Below are positions 49,568-58,753 of a DNA stretch of 64,000 nt, in pieces. The translations under genes and the position numbers were made by a program. This DNA is from Mesorhizobium loti (lineage in GTDB: Bacteria > Pseudomonadota > Alphaproteobacteria > Rhizobiales > Rhizobiaceae), in contig NZ_CP033334.1 of assembly GCF_013170705.1 (NCBI RefSeq), forward strand, positions 2,333,501-2,397,500. Reading direction: 5' to 3'. Below the pieces are notes generated by a model. That model ran no database searches and was not told where the DNA came from. It saw nothing but the letters and a program-made list of their open reading frames with translations. Position 1 is the stretch's first letter, and each line of letters starts with the position of its first letter.

Positions 49568-52500
49568 CTACCGCCCCGGCCGCCCCGTCTTGCCCGGCCG
49601 GCGCTTCTCTCTGCGGGCATCGCCTGGATCCTCGTAGGAGCCAATGCCGGCGCGCTGGCGAACGATTGGTTTGGCGGAATCGTCGCCTTCCTTCGCGGCC
49701 CCCTCTGTCCTGCCGGCCCTCGCTTGGGCGGAGATCGGCTGGGGCTTTGCCGGCATCTTTCCCTCGACCGGCTTTTCGGTGCGCCGCACCGTCATCTCGT
49801 CGAGCGAGTTTTTCTTGAACAGCGGTTTGACCGGCTCGCCGGGAATGCCGAAATCGGAGCCGTGTGCTTCCTGGGCGGACTGTTTCTTGAACAGCGAGCG
49901 CGACACGGCACCTGCCGGCGTCGGCATGTCGGTGCCCGGGCCCATGTCGTCAATCGATGGCTTGGCGAAGAGCGGCTTCTTCACCGGCACGGCGCCATCG
50001 GCGCCCATCTCGTCAAGCGCCGGCTTGCGGAAGAGGTTGGGCCGGGCCGCCTTGGCTGCCTCTTCGGTGGCGCGCGCTTCGTCGAGCTTCCGGAACCGCT
50101 CCTGCTCCTCCGCCGTACGGTGTTTGGCAACGCCCTTGTTGTGCTTGCCCTTTTCGCGGCCCGAGACCGGGCTTTCCATGTCGGCGTATTTGGCAAGCGG
50201 GTCTTCGGAGATCGAGAGTTCCATCTCGCGCAGACGCTTGATCTCGTCGCGGATGCGCGCGGCCTTCTCGAAGTCGAGATTGGCGGCGGCGTCGCGCATC
50301 TGCTTTTCCATGGCGTCGAGATGGGCCTTGAGGTTGTTGCCCATCATGGCGCCGGCGCTGTCGGTGAACTGCGAGATGTCGGCGCGGACGTGGTCTTTTT
50401 CGTAGACCGAGTCGAGAATGTCCGAGATGCGCGACTTGACCGATTCCGGCGTGATGCCGTTGGCCGCGTTCCATTCCATCTGCTTTTCGCGGCGGCGGTT
50501 GGTCTCGGCCATCGCTCGCTCCATCGAGCCGGTGACCTGGTCCGCATAGAGGATGACCTTGCCGTCGACGTTGCGGGCGGCGCGGCCGATGGTCTGGATC
50601 AGCGAGGTCTCCGAACGCAGGAATCCTTCCTTGTCGGCGTCAAGAATGGCGACGAAGCCGCATTCGGGAATGTCGAGGCCCTCGCGCAGAAGGTTGATGC
50701 CGACCAGCACGTCGAAGGCACCGAGGCGCAAATCGCGCAGGATCTCGATGCGCTCGAGCGTGTCGATGTCGGAGTGCATGTAGCGCACGCGCACGCCCTG
50801 CTCGTGCAGGTATTCCGTCAAATCCTCGGCCATGCGCTTGGTCAGCACCGTGACCAGCGTGCGATAACCGGCGGCCGTGGTCTCGCGGATCTCGCCGACG
50901 ACATCGTCGACCTGGCTTTTCGCCGGGCGCACCTCGACCGGCGGATCGATCAGGCCGGTCGGGCGAATGACCTGCTCGGCGAAGACGCCGCCGGATTGTT
51001 CCATTTCCCAGCTGCCAGGTGTCGCCGAAACAGCGACGGAGAGCGGGCGCATGGCGTCCCATTCCTCGAAGCGCAGCGGCCGGTTGTCCATGCAGGAGGG
51101 CAGGCGGAAGCCATATTCGGCCAGCGTCGCCTTGCGCCTGAAGTCGCCGCGATACATGCCGCCGATCTGCGGCACGGTGACGTGGCTTTCGTCGATGAAG
51201 ACCAGCGCATTGTCGGGAATGTATTCGAACAGGGTCGGCGGTGGATCGCCCGGCTGGCGGCCAGTGAGGTAGCGCGAATAGTTCTCGATGCCGGCGCAGG
51301 AGCCGGTGGCTTCCAGCATTTCGAGGTCGAAACGGGTGCGCTGCTCCAGCCGCTGTGCTTCGAGCAGGCGGCCGGCCCGCTCCAGTTCCACCAGCCGGTG
51401 CTTGAGTTCTTCCTTGATCGACTTGATCGCCTGGTTCAGCGTCGGGCGCGGCGTCACATAGTGCGAATTGGCGTAGATCTTGACGCTCTTCAGCTCGCCG
51501 GTCTTCTGGCCGGTCAGCGGGTCGAACTCGGTGATCTGCTCGATCTCGTCGCCGAACATAGAGATGCGCCAGGCGCGGTCTTCCAAGTGGGCCGGAAAGA
51601 TCTCGATCGTGTCGCCGCGCACGCGAAACGAGCCGCGCACGAAATTGATGTCCTGGCGCTTGTATTGCTGGGCGACGAGATCGGCGAGCAAAGCGCGCTG
51701 GTCGAGCCGGTCGCCGATCTGCATCTGGAAGGTCATCGCCGTATAGGTCTCGACCGAGCCGATACCGTAGATGCAGGACACCGAGGCGACGATGATGACG
51801 TCATCGCGCTCGAGCAGAGACCGCGTCGCCGAATGGCGCATGCGGTCGATCTGCTCGTTGATCGAGGATTCCTTCTCGATGAAGGTGTCGGTGCGCGGGA
51901 CGTAGGCTTCCGGCTGGTAGTAGTCGTAATAGGAGACGAAATACTCCACCGCGTTGTCGGGAAAGAATTTCTTGAACTCGGAATAGAGCTGCGCGGCCAG
52001 CGTCTTGTTGGGCGCCAGGATCAGGGCGGGGCGCTGCGTCTCCTCGATCACCTTGGCCATGGTGAAGGTCTTGCCGGAGCCGGTGACGCCAAGCAGCACC
52101 TGGGTGCGGTCGTTGTTTTCGACGCCTTCGACAAGATCCTTGATCGCGGTCGGCTGGTCGCCGGCCGGTTCGAAATCCGACACCATCTTGATGGCGATGC
52201 CGCCCTCGGACTTTTCCGGCCGGGCGGGACGGTGCGGTGTCCACAACACGCCGTCCTTGTGCAGCGGATTGCCGGATTCGATCAGTGCCGAGAGGGCGGC
52301 GACCGTCGCGGTGACGCCGCTCGACGTCATCGTCTCGGCTTCTTCCAGCGAAACATCGAGGCCGGCGACCGGATTGAGGCCCGCCGCCGCGCGTTCGCGG
52401 GCGGTGGCCGCGCCGCCCATCGAGGTGCCGCGGGCGGTGCGTCCGGGCGCGGCGGAGCGTTCGGGGATCTTCTTCGACTTGGCGCTTTCCCTCCCCCTCG

Positions 52501-52849
52501 AGGGGAGGGTGGCGGCAGCGCCGCCGGGTGGGGTCGGTTCGACCGGGCTCGGCGCTCCAGCGGTGCCTTCCGCGGCGACCCCCTCTGTCGCCTTTGGCGA
52601 CATCTCCCCCTCGAGGGGGGAGATTAAGGGGCGGCCTTCGCGTTCCGCCTCCTGTTCGATCTGCTCGGCCCAGTCGGCGATCGAACCGCTCAGCGGCGTG
52701 CCCGAGAGTTCAGGCTGAGGCATCTCGGCGAAGCCGCCCCTGTGCAGCGGCTCCGAGGCGTCGAGGAAATCTGTCAGTGGGCTGCGCCGCTTCGGCGCGG
52801 CGCGGTCGTCCGCCGTCGGCGGCGTTCTTTTTTCGGGGGATTTGGCCAT
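49568..52849 (-). CDS. uvrB: excinuclease ABC subunit B, with long N- and C-terminal extensions
   Basis: A 1093-residue UvrB; typical ones are near 670. The helicase core (about residues 220-840) has Walker A GVTGSGKT at about 254, the beta-hairpin [12 protein letters not shown], and the DEAH-type [13 protein letters not shown] domain follows (about 844-878). It scans damaged DNA for UvrA/UvrC repair. The ~218-residue N-terminal extension is disordered and includes a segment (about residues 75-121) encoded by a palindromic repeat. The ~215-residue C-terminal tail repeats a short motif four times. Start [11 protein letters not shown]. No GAAC-N7-GAAC type LexA box was seen upstream. Confidence 0.95.
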   Translation of the reverse strand: MAKSPEKRTPPTADDRAAPKRRSPLTDFLDASEPLHRGGFAEMPQPELSGTPLSGSIADWAEQIEQEAEREGRPLISPLEGEMSPKATEGVAAEGTAGAPSPVEPTPPGGAAATLPSRGRESAKSKKIPERSAAPGRTARGTSMGGAATARERAAAGLNPVAGLDVSLEEAETMTSSGVTATVAALSALIESGNPLHKDGVLWTPHRPARPEKSEGGIAIKMVSDFEPAGDQPTAIKDLVEGVENNDRTQVLLGVTGSGKTFTMAKVIEETQRPALILAPNKTLAAQLYSEFKKFFPDNAVEYFVSYYDYYQPEAYVPRTDTFIEKESSINEQIDRMRHSATRSLLERDDVIIVASVSCIYGIGSVETYTAMTFQMQIGDRLDQRALLADLVAQQYKRQDINFVRGSFRVRGDTIEIFPAHLEDRAWRISMFGDEIEQITEFDPLTGQKTGELKSVKIYANSHYVTPRPTLNQAIKSIKEELKHRLVELERAGRLLEAQRLEQRTRFDLEMLEATGSCAGIENYSRYLTGRQPGDPPPTLFEYIPDNALVFIDESHVTVPQIGGMYRGDFRRKATLAEYGFRLPSCMDNRPLRFEEWDAMRPLSVAVSATPGSWEMEQSGGVFAEQVIRPTGLIDPPVEVRPAKSQVDDVVGEIRETTAAGYRTLVTVLTKRMAEDLTEYLHEQGVRVRYMHSDIDTLERIEILRDLRLGAFDVLVGINLLREGLDIPECGFVAILDADKEGFLRSETSLIQTIGRAARNVDGKVILYADQVTGSMERAMAETNRRREKQMEWNAANGITPESVKSRISDILDSVYEKDHVRADISQFTDSAGAMMGNNLKAHLDAMEKQMRDAAANLDFEKAARIRDEIKRLREMELSISEDPLAKYADMESPVSGREKGKHNKGVAKHRTAEEQERFRKLDEARATEEAAKAARPNLFRKPALDEMGADGAVPVKKPLFAKPSIDDMGPGTDMPTPAGAVSRSLFKKQSAQEAHGSDFGIPGEPVKPLFKKNSLDEMTVRRTEKPVEGKMPAKPQPISAQARAGRTEGAAKEGDDSAKPIVRQRAGIGSYEDPGDARREKRRPGKTGRPGR
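52488..52623. repeat. palindromic repeat inside the uvrB coding sequence
   Basis: About 135 bases with two terminal palindromes, CCCTCCCC...GGGGAGGG near 52489-52509 and ATCTCCCCC...GGGGGAGAT near 52601-52623. It is translated without stops as part of the UvrB N-terminal linker. It resembles an intergenic palindromic repeat I associate with Mesorhizobium. Confidence 0.7.
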
Positions 52850-52921
52850 GACCCGAATATGGGAGGTCTTGGTGAAAATGGAAAGAGCGCGATGTGGCAA
52901 GCCGCATGCCCCGACGCAGCT

Positions 52922-52941
52922 CCTGACAGAAGGCTGTCAGG
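52922..52941. promoter_or_regulatory. perfect dyad upstream of uvrB
   Basis: CCTGACAG/CTGTCAGG with a four-base spacer, 73 bases upstream of the uvrB start and 36 bases after the stop of the Tlde1-like gene. It lacks a T run, so an operator is likelier than a terminator. The regulator is unknown. Confidence 0.45.
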
Positions 52942-52976
52942 AGGAGGCAGTGCCAGGGATTGCCTGCGTGTCGCGG

Positions 52977-54605
52977 TCAGGCGCCGCGTGCGTTGTCCGC
53001 CGCCACACGGGTCGCCGATCCGTTCAGGCGCGGCACCACGACGAGCCGCGTGACCTTGCCCTTCTTGAAGGCGGCGAGGAAGCGGGCATAGTCCCTGAAG
53101 ACGACGCAGCCATTGGACTCGGCGCGGCCGCCGCGCAGCATGTAGGTGTGGGCGAGCAGGCCGTTGCGGTTGTACTTGTTGCCGCCATTCACCGGTGTCA
53201 GGCGTATGGCCTCGACACCATGGAAGCGGGATTCGCGCAGCGACAGATTGTAGGTGTTGGGCGGCGTCGGGCCGCGATCCTTGACGTCGACATAGCGCGG
53301 CTGGTCGACCATGGCGCCGAGACCCGAATGTGCCTCGAGCCGCTGGCCGTCGGGCATGTAGACGGTCTTGGCGCTGATGTCATAGACGGCGACGCCGTGG
53401 CCGGCTCCGCTTCCGGCGCTCGGCCCGTTGAACAGGTTCCTGAACGCCTGGCCAAGGCCGCCAGAGGGCGTATCCGGCCTGGCATAGGCCAGCACGTCGC
53501 CGCCTTCGCCAGACCGGCCGGCGCGGGCTGGCCTTGCCGGCTGGGCTTGCTGGCCCGGCCTTGCCTGCGGCGCCGGCTTCTGCTGGGCGAGTTTGGGCTG
53601 GGCAATCCTGGGCTGCGGCGCCGGCTCATCCTGCTCCACGGCCTTGGGTTGCGGCGCGTCATATTGCGGGCGACGGGTCGGCAGCGGCACGTCGTCGGTC
53701 AGCGCATCCGGCAAGGAGGCGGCATCACCGGGCTGTTCCTGCTGGGTCTCGACAGGCGCAACCGCGACATCGGCGGAGGATTCGGTCATCGGCAGCGGCG
53801 AGGCGAATGCTTCGTCCTCGACGGGCATCGACTGCACGAGGGCCAGCGCCAGTTGCGCATTGTCAGGCGTCTCCGACTGGGCAAAGCCCATCGGCGCGGG
53901 CGCGGTCTGCACGACAACCGAACCGGTATCGGCAGGAGCGAAGCGTTCCGCCGCTGGAGCCGGCATGTCATCGGACAGGCTGGCCATGACCTGAACGGAA
54001 GGCACCAGCGAGGCCTCGGTAATCCGCGGCGCGGCCTTGGAAATCACCGGGCGGGCGTCGGCCGTGGCAACAGGCTTGCCGGCACCGGCAAGGGCGGCGG
54101 CAAGCTTGGTCGGCGACAGCGACGCTTCCACGCGTTCGAAACGCTCCTGCGCTTTCGACTTCACAATTGGCTGTTCCGGTTTTGCCTGCGCCACCAGGCG
54201 TGCGGATTTCTTCGCCAGCGGGCTCACGCGGGCCAGCTTGAAGCAACTGGCGCCGCATTGCACGGCATGATCGTGCAGCGCCTGCGCGCCGCCATGGGCA
54301 TTGGCGAGCACGAAAGGCGCCGAGGATATGAGGAAATGCTGCTTCAGCGGATCGGCCAGCGCCAGCGAGCCAGGCATGGACAGCGTCTGCGGCAGGCCGC
54401 CCGATGTCGCCGACAACGAGGCGCCCACGGAACTGAGGCCGGCCATGGTGCCGACCAGCCAGAGGCCGACGGCAGCGCTGACACCGGGCACCGCGACCCA
54501 GCGGACGAGCCGTTGCGGGTTGAAGGAAGGGGTGCGAGGCGCATCGACGAACTCGCCGCCCTCGCGCTGGTCCCGGATTATTTTTCGTTTACTCGACAAC
54601 GCCAT
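52977..54605 (-). CDS. exported protein with Tlde1/L,D-transpeptidase-like (DUF2778) domain
   Basis: A 542-residue protein. A single membrane segment lies at about residues 35-60 (VAVPGVSAAVGLWLVGTMAG). Then comes a ~330-residue low-complexity linker rich in Pro, Ala and Gln, followed by a C-terminal domain with HTYMLRGGRAESNGCVVF, containing His and the nucleophile Cys500. This matches the DUF2778/Tlde1 fold, whose T6SS members are peptidoglycan L,D-transpeptidase effectors. Rhizobial chromosomal versions likely act on their own cell wall. No T6SS genes are nearby. I start at MALSSKRK. Confidence 0.82.
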   Translation of the reverse strand: MALSSKRKIIRDQREGGEFVDAPRTPSFNPQRLVRWVAVPGVSAAVGLWLVGTMAGLSSVGASLSATSGGLPQTLSMPGSLALADPLKQHFLISSAPFVLANAHGGAQALHDHAVQCGASCFKLARVSPLAKKSARLVAQAKPEQPIVKSKAQERFERVEASLSPTKLAAALAGAGKPVATADARPVISKAAPRITEASLVPSVQVMASLSDDMPAPAAERFAPADTGSVVVQTAPAPMGFAQSETPDNAQLALALVQSMPVEDEAFASPLPMTESSADVAVAPVETQQEQPGDAASLPDALTDDVPLPTRRPQYDAPQPKAVEQDEPAPQPRIAQPKLAQQKPAPQARPGQQAQPARPARAGRSGEGGDVLAYARPDTPSGGLGQAFRNLFNGPSAGSGAGHGVAVYDISAKTVYMPDGQRLEAHSGLGAMVDQPRYVDVKDRGPTPPNTYNLSLRESRFHGVEAIRLTPVNGGNKYNRNGLLAHTYMLRGGRAESNGCVVFRDYARFLAAFKKGKVTRLVVVPRLNGSATRVAADNARGA

Positions 54606-55123
54606 GCAACCAATCTTGCTCCAATCGGTTTTCCCCGTACGTGGCCTTGTCAGCCGCGACGACCATTCTGCGAGTGATCCCAGGTGGTCCCCGACGCGTT
54701 TGCCGCGCCTGTCGTTGGTTGCCGATTGCTTCAAAATATGGACAAAGTTGGTTAACCAATCCCTCTCAAAACCAACCAAGAGACGTGGACTTTGTGCCAA
54801 AAAAGGCTCGTCCACGATCATGCACGCGGTATTGCAGCCCTTCCGAAGCAAGTTTGCTGCCTGTTTTTGACGGCCGAGTCAAGCGAAACAGCCTGCGCCA
54901 AATCAGCAAAAAGCCACCCGGGATCATGCTGGGTGAGGGGTGGTTGCCGATCGTTTCGGCCGAAAAAGACCCTGTCGATCGGCCGAACTGTTGCCCTCCT
55001 GCCACAAAATCCTGAGCCCGGCGGCTGCCTTCCGGCGGCCATTGACTCGTTTTGGGAGGCGGTGCAATCGGATTAAAGTGCTTGGTTTTGGGGTGGCAAA
55101 GGCCACTTTTGGAGGCTTTTTCC
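54606..55123. other. divergent intergenic region without a supported gene
   Basis: About 520 bases between the Tlde1-like gene and the PCMT-like gene. It includes an A/T-rich patch near 54730-54760 (AAAATATGGACAAAGTTGG, GGTTAACC) that may hold the minus-strand promoter. Short open frames exist but none has a convincing start. A small RNA cannot be excluded. Confidence 0.4.
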
Positions 55124-55993
55124 ATGAAGCGTCGCGACTTCTTGGCGCTGTCGGCGGGTGCTGCGGCGTTTTCCATTCTTCCGGCCTCGGTCAGGGCCAA
55201 TGTGCCGGTTCCCTACGACCGCAACGCCGAACTCCCATTCAATGACAAAAAATCGTTCATCGACTGGATGGTGGCCAATCGGGGCGAGGATCCGAAGTTC
55301 CTGGCCGAGCGATTCGATCGCTTCCAGGTCATGGTCTACAACAAGGACGTGCTGGACGACCGCAACAAGCGTGCTTTCCTCGCCACTCCGCGCGAGGAAT
55401 TCGTGCTGCCGCAGAATCTGGCGCGAGCCTATGATCATGCCTTCCTCGACATCGGCTACGGCGTGACCATTTCCGGCCCGCATCTCGTCGGGCGCATGAC
55501 GACGGCTATCGATGTGCAGTTTGGCGAAGCCGTGCTCGAGGTCGGCACAGGCTCCGGCTACCAGTCGGCCTATCTGGCCAATCTCACCGACAAGGTACAC
55601 ACGATCGAGATCATCAATCCGCTGGCACAGCGCACCCGCCGCACCTATGACGCGCTGATCGATCGCGGATACAGCGTGTTCGGCTCCGTCACCAGCCGCA
55701 GTGCCGACGGCTATTATGGCTGGGAGAGCGTCGGCCCGTTCGACAAGATAATCGTCACCTGCGGCATCGACCACATCCCGCCTTCGCTGCTGCAGCAGCT
55801 CAAGCCCAACGGCGTCATGGTCATTCCGGTCGGTCCGCCGGGCGCCCAGCACGTGCTGAAGGTGATCAAGCAGCAACTCGTCGACGGCACGTTCAACATC
55901 GTCCGCTCGGACATCTACAATGGCAAGGTGGTGCCGTTCGTGCCGTTCACCAAGCTGGAAGGCGACCAGATCGTCGGCACGCACAACGGATGA
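55124..55993 (+). CDS. Tat-type exported PCMT-like methyltransferase
   Basis: A 289-residue protein. MKRRDFLALSAGAAAFSILPASVRA is a twin-arginine signal (RRDFLAL), predicting cleavage near residue 25. The rest has the PCMT-family SAM-binding motif VLEVGTGSGYQSAYLA, and IVTCGIDHIPPSLLQQLKPNGVMVIPVG and VPFTKLEG typical of protein-L-isoaspartate methyltransferases. A SAM-dependent enzyme outside the cytoplasm is puzzling. The ATG at 55124 has a GGAGG site; an upstream start adds unrelated residues. Confidence 0.85.
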   Translation: MKRRDFLALSAGAAAFSILPASVRANVPVPYDRNAELPFNDKKSFIDWMVANRGEDPKFLAERFDRFQVMVYNKDVLDDRNKRAFLATPREEFVLPQNLARAYDHAFLDIGYGVTISGPHLVGRMTTAIDVQFGEAVLEVGTGSGYQSAYLANLTDKVHTIEIINPLAQRTRRTYDALIDRGYSVFGSVTSRSADGYYGWESVGPFDKIIVTCGIDHIPPSLLQQLKPNGVMVIPVGPPGAQHVLKVIKQQLVDGTFNIVRSDIYNGKVVPFVPFTKLEGDQIVGTHNG

Positions 55994-56047
55994 GTTGCCG
56001 CGCCGGTCCAAGCCTGTTGGGCTGAACCGCCGCATCAAGGGGCTTGA

Positions 56048-58753
56048 ATGACGGCTGTCGTATCGACCTCCCGGCCAAGCATCGCCTCGCTCGAGGCGCC
56101 GCGGTTCGCGCACTATTTGGCGGTCGGGCTGATCGCCGGCGCCATCATCGCGCTGCAGATCGCGGTGATGCGCGTCTTCGCTGTCGGCAGCTGGTCGCAT
56201 TTCGGCTCGCTGGTGGTCAGCCTCGCCATGCTCGGCTTCTCGCTGTCCAGCGTCGTCATCTTCGCCGGCAAGGGCTGGTTCGATCGCCATTGGCAAGTTG
56301 CCGCCACGGCGGCCCTGCTGCTGATCGGCCCGCTCGCGGTCGGCTCCAACCTCATTGCCCAGACAGTGCCGTTCAACGCCATCTTCCTGGTTTCCGACCC
56401 CGAGCAGAAGTGGCGACTCCTGGCGAATTTCCTGCTCTATCTCCTGCCGTTCCTGGCCGGTGCCTTCTTTCTCGGCATCGTCTTCCTGAAAAGCCGCACC
56501 GCCTTCGGCCGCGTCTATTTCGCCGACCTTACCGGTTCGGGGCTGGCCGGCCTCGTGGTTCTGGTGTCGCTTTATCTTTTCGCGCCGGAGACCATCATCG
56601 TCGTGCCGTTGCTTTTGTGGGCGGCCGGGGCGCTGCTGTGGTTCCTCGCGTTCGGTGCCTGGAAGAGTGTCGTCGCCGGCGTGGTCGTCGCGGCGCTGTC
56701 GATATCAGGCTATCTCATGCTGCCCGGCCTGCTCGGCATCCCCGACATCGCCGTGTCGCAGTACAAGGGTGTCGCCTATGCCCGCAACTTCCCGGACGGC
56801 AAGCGTATCTACCGCAGCGTCTCGCCCTTCGGCGACCTGCAGGTCTATGCCAGCTCCTACATGCATTTCGCGCCGGGCCTGAGCGACAACGCCGCCTTCG
56901 GCATGCCCGAGGTTCCGGCCAACACCTATGTCGGCATGTATCGCGACGGCGAGGGGCCGGAAGGTATCATGCGCAATCTGGCGCCGGCCGAGCAGGTCTA
57001 TTTCCGCTACCTGCCGATGCACTATCCCTATGTCATCAAGGACAAGCCCAAGACATTCGTCGTGCAATTCGGCGGCGGTATCTCGACGCAGGCCGCGCTC
57101 AATGCCGGATCGACCTCGGTGACCGTCGCCGAGAGCAACCCGATGACGTTGCGGGCGTTCCGCGATCCGGTGCTGAAGGACGTGACCGGCGACATCCTGG
57201 CCGAGCCTCGGCTCAAGGTGATCGACTATGACGGGCGGCTGTTCCTCGCCAACACGACAGAGCGCTACGACGTCATCGACCTCAGCCTCGCCGACAGCGT
57301 CGGCCTGTCCAATCCCGGCGGCTTCGCCATTTCGGAGAAATACGCCTACACGCATGAGGCGATGCTGAGCTACATGCACGCCCTGGCCGATGGCGGCGTG
57401 CTGTCGGTGACCTTGTGGAACAAGGAAGAGCCGCCGAAGTCGGTGCTGAAGCTCTATGCGACCATCGCCGAGGCCGCCAGGACGTTCGACAGCCAAGGCG
57501 CGGCCAACGACATCTTCGCCGTGTCGAGCTACCTGTCGACGACAACGGTGCTGTTCAAGCGCGGCGGCTTCACCGAGGCCGAGATCAAGACGCTGCGGGA
57601 CTACACGAGGTCGATGTCCTGGGAGGAAGTCTATTATCCGGGAATGGCTTATGACGGTTCGGGCGCGCAAAAGGTGCTCGATGATTACCGTGCCTCGATC
57701 TTCGGCAGCGGACAGGACGCGACGCTGACGCTGCCCGCCGCCGATGCGACCGCGCCAGCCGACGCTACCGGGCCTGCAAACCCCGACTGCGATCCGACGG
57801 CACCCGCCGATCCGACGCTCGATGCCTGCGCGGGCGCCGGCGGCGAGGCCGGCCCGCAGGTGTTGCCGGCGACGGAACTGCAACGCATGACCTGGCATGC
57901 GCTCTTGACCGGTGGCTGGCAGAAGCTTGCCAACGATTATGTCTTCGACGCACGAGCGCTGAGCAACGACCAGCCCTATTTCGCGGCCTATGTGAAGGTC
58001 GCCGACCTGCCGCGCACGCTGGACCGGCTCGACCTGTTCCAGGACGATTGGGGCTACCTGCTGATCTGGGCGACGCTCGGCATCACCTGCATCACGGCCG
58101 CATCGCTGGTGCTGCTGCCGGTCATCTTCGGCTGGCGCATCGTGTTCTCGCGCTCGCGCGGCAAGCTCGGCACCATCCTCTATTTCGCCTGTCTCGGCCT
58201 CGGCTACATCATGGTCGAGGTCGGGCTGATCAGCCGCTTCACCGTGGCGCTCGCCAATCCGACCGTGTCGGCCTCGGTGCTGATCTCCTCGATGCTGGTG
58301 TTTTCCGGGCTCGGCAGCCTGTTCGCCGAGCGCATCTTCGACCGCGCCAGGACGCTGCTGCCCGTCGTGCTGCTGGCGGTCTGCGTGCTGCTCTTCGCCT
58401 ATGGCTTCTATCTGTCGCCGGTGCTCGACCGGATCGGCGCCTATCCCTATGCGGTGCGGCTGCTGCTCTGCTTTCTGCTGGTGTCGCCGCCGGCCTTCCT
58501 GATGGGCATGCCGATGGCCATCGCCATGACCTGGCTGGCGCGGCTCGGCAAGGAGCATCTGTTCGTCTGGGCCTGGGGCATCAATGGCTGCTTCTCGGTC
58601 ATCGGTTCGGCCGCTGTGCCTATCATCGCCACCAGCTTCGGGCTGAGCGCCGTGCTGCAATGGTCGGCGATCGCCTATCTCATCGCCATCCCGGCCTTCT
58701 TCGCCGTGCTGTTGCCGTCGAAGGCGCCTGATGTGCGGCTGGTGGCGGCCTGA
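56048..58753 (+). CDS. large membrane protein with spermidine-synthase-like domain
   Basis: A 901-residue protein. About six to seven helices come first (residues ~20-230), then a soluble Rossmann-like domain (FVVQFGGGISTQAALNAG, VTVAESNP, YDVIDLSLADS), then an Ala/Pro/Asp-rich insert (~residues 557-595), and about seven C-terminal helices. The soluble part resembles spermidine synthases, but the GGGDG motif is FGGGIS, so the usual catalytic Asp is absent at that spot. Substrate unknown. Its stop overlaps the next start by one base (TGATG). Confidence 0.82.
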   Translation: MTAVVSTSRPSIASLEAPRFAHYLAVGLIAGAIIALQIAVMRVFAVGSWSHFGSLVVSLAMLGFSLSSVVIFAGKGWFDRHWQVAATAALLLIGPLAVGSNLIAQTVPFNAIFLVSDPEQKWRLLANFLLYLLPFLAGAFFLGIVFLKSRTAFGRVYFADLTGSGLAGLVVLVSLYLFAPETIIVVPLLLWAAGALLWFLAFGAWKSVVAGVVVAALSISGYLMLPGLLGIPDIAVSQYKGVAYARNFPDGKRIYRSVSPFGDLQVYASSYMHFAPGLSDNAAFGMPEVPANTYVGMYRDGEGPEGIMRNLAPAEQVYFRYLPMHYPYVIKDKPKTFVVQFGGGISTQAALNAGSTSVTVAESNPMTLRAFRDPVLKDVTGDILAEPRLKVIDYDGRLFLANTTERYDVIDLSLADSVGLSNPGGFAISEKYAYTHEAMLSYMHALADGGVLSVTLWNKEEPPKSVLKLYATIAEAARTFDSQGAANDIFAVSSYLSTTTVLFKRGGFTEAEIKTLRDYTRSMSWEEVYYPGMAYDGSGAQKVLDDYRASIFGSGQDATLTLPAADATAPADATGPANPDCDPTAPADPTLDACAGAGGEAGPQVLPATELQRMTWHALLTGGWQKLANDYVFDARALSNDQPYFAAYVKVADLPRTLDRLDLFQDDWGYLLIWATLGITCITAASLVLLPVIFGWRIVFSRSRGKLGTILYFACLGLGYIMVEVGLISRFTVALANPTVSASVLISSMLVFSGLGSLFAERIFDRARTLLPVVLLAVCVLLFAYGFYLSPVLDRIGAYPYAVRLLLCFLLVSPPAFLMGMPMAIAMTWLARLGKEHLFVWAWGINGCFSVIGSAAVPIIATSFGLSAVLQWSAIAYLIAIPAFFAVLLPSKAPDVRLVAA

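Noticed and set aside
49484..52627. A 1047-codon plus-strand frame opposite uvrB
   Set aside because: Shadow frame; UvrB motifs on the minus strand are unmistakable.
52850..52976. LexA/SOS box search upstream of uvrB
   Set aside because: No GAAC-N7-GAAC or GTTC-N7-GTTC pattern was found, so SOS control cannot be claimed from sequence.
52977..54605. T6SS effector-immunity pair
   Set aside because: The domain is Tlde1-like, but there are no T6SS genes or an immunity candidate beside it and the protein has its own membrane anchor.
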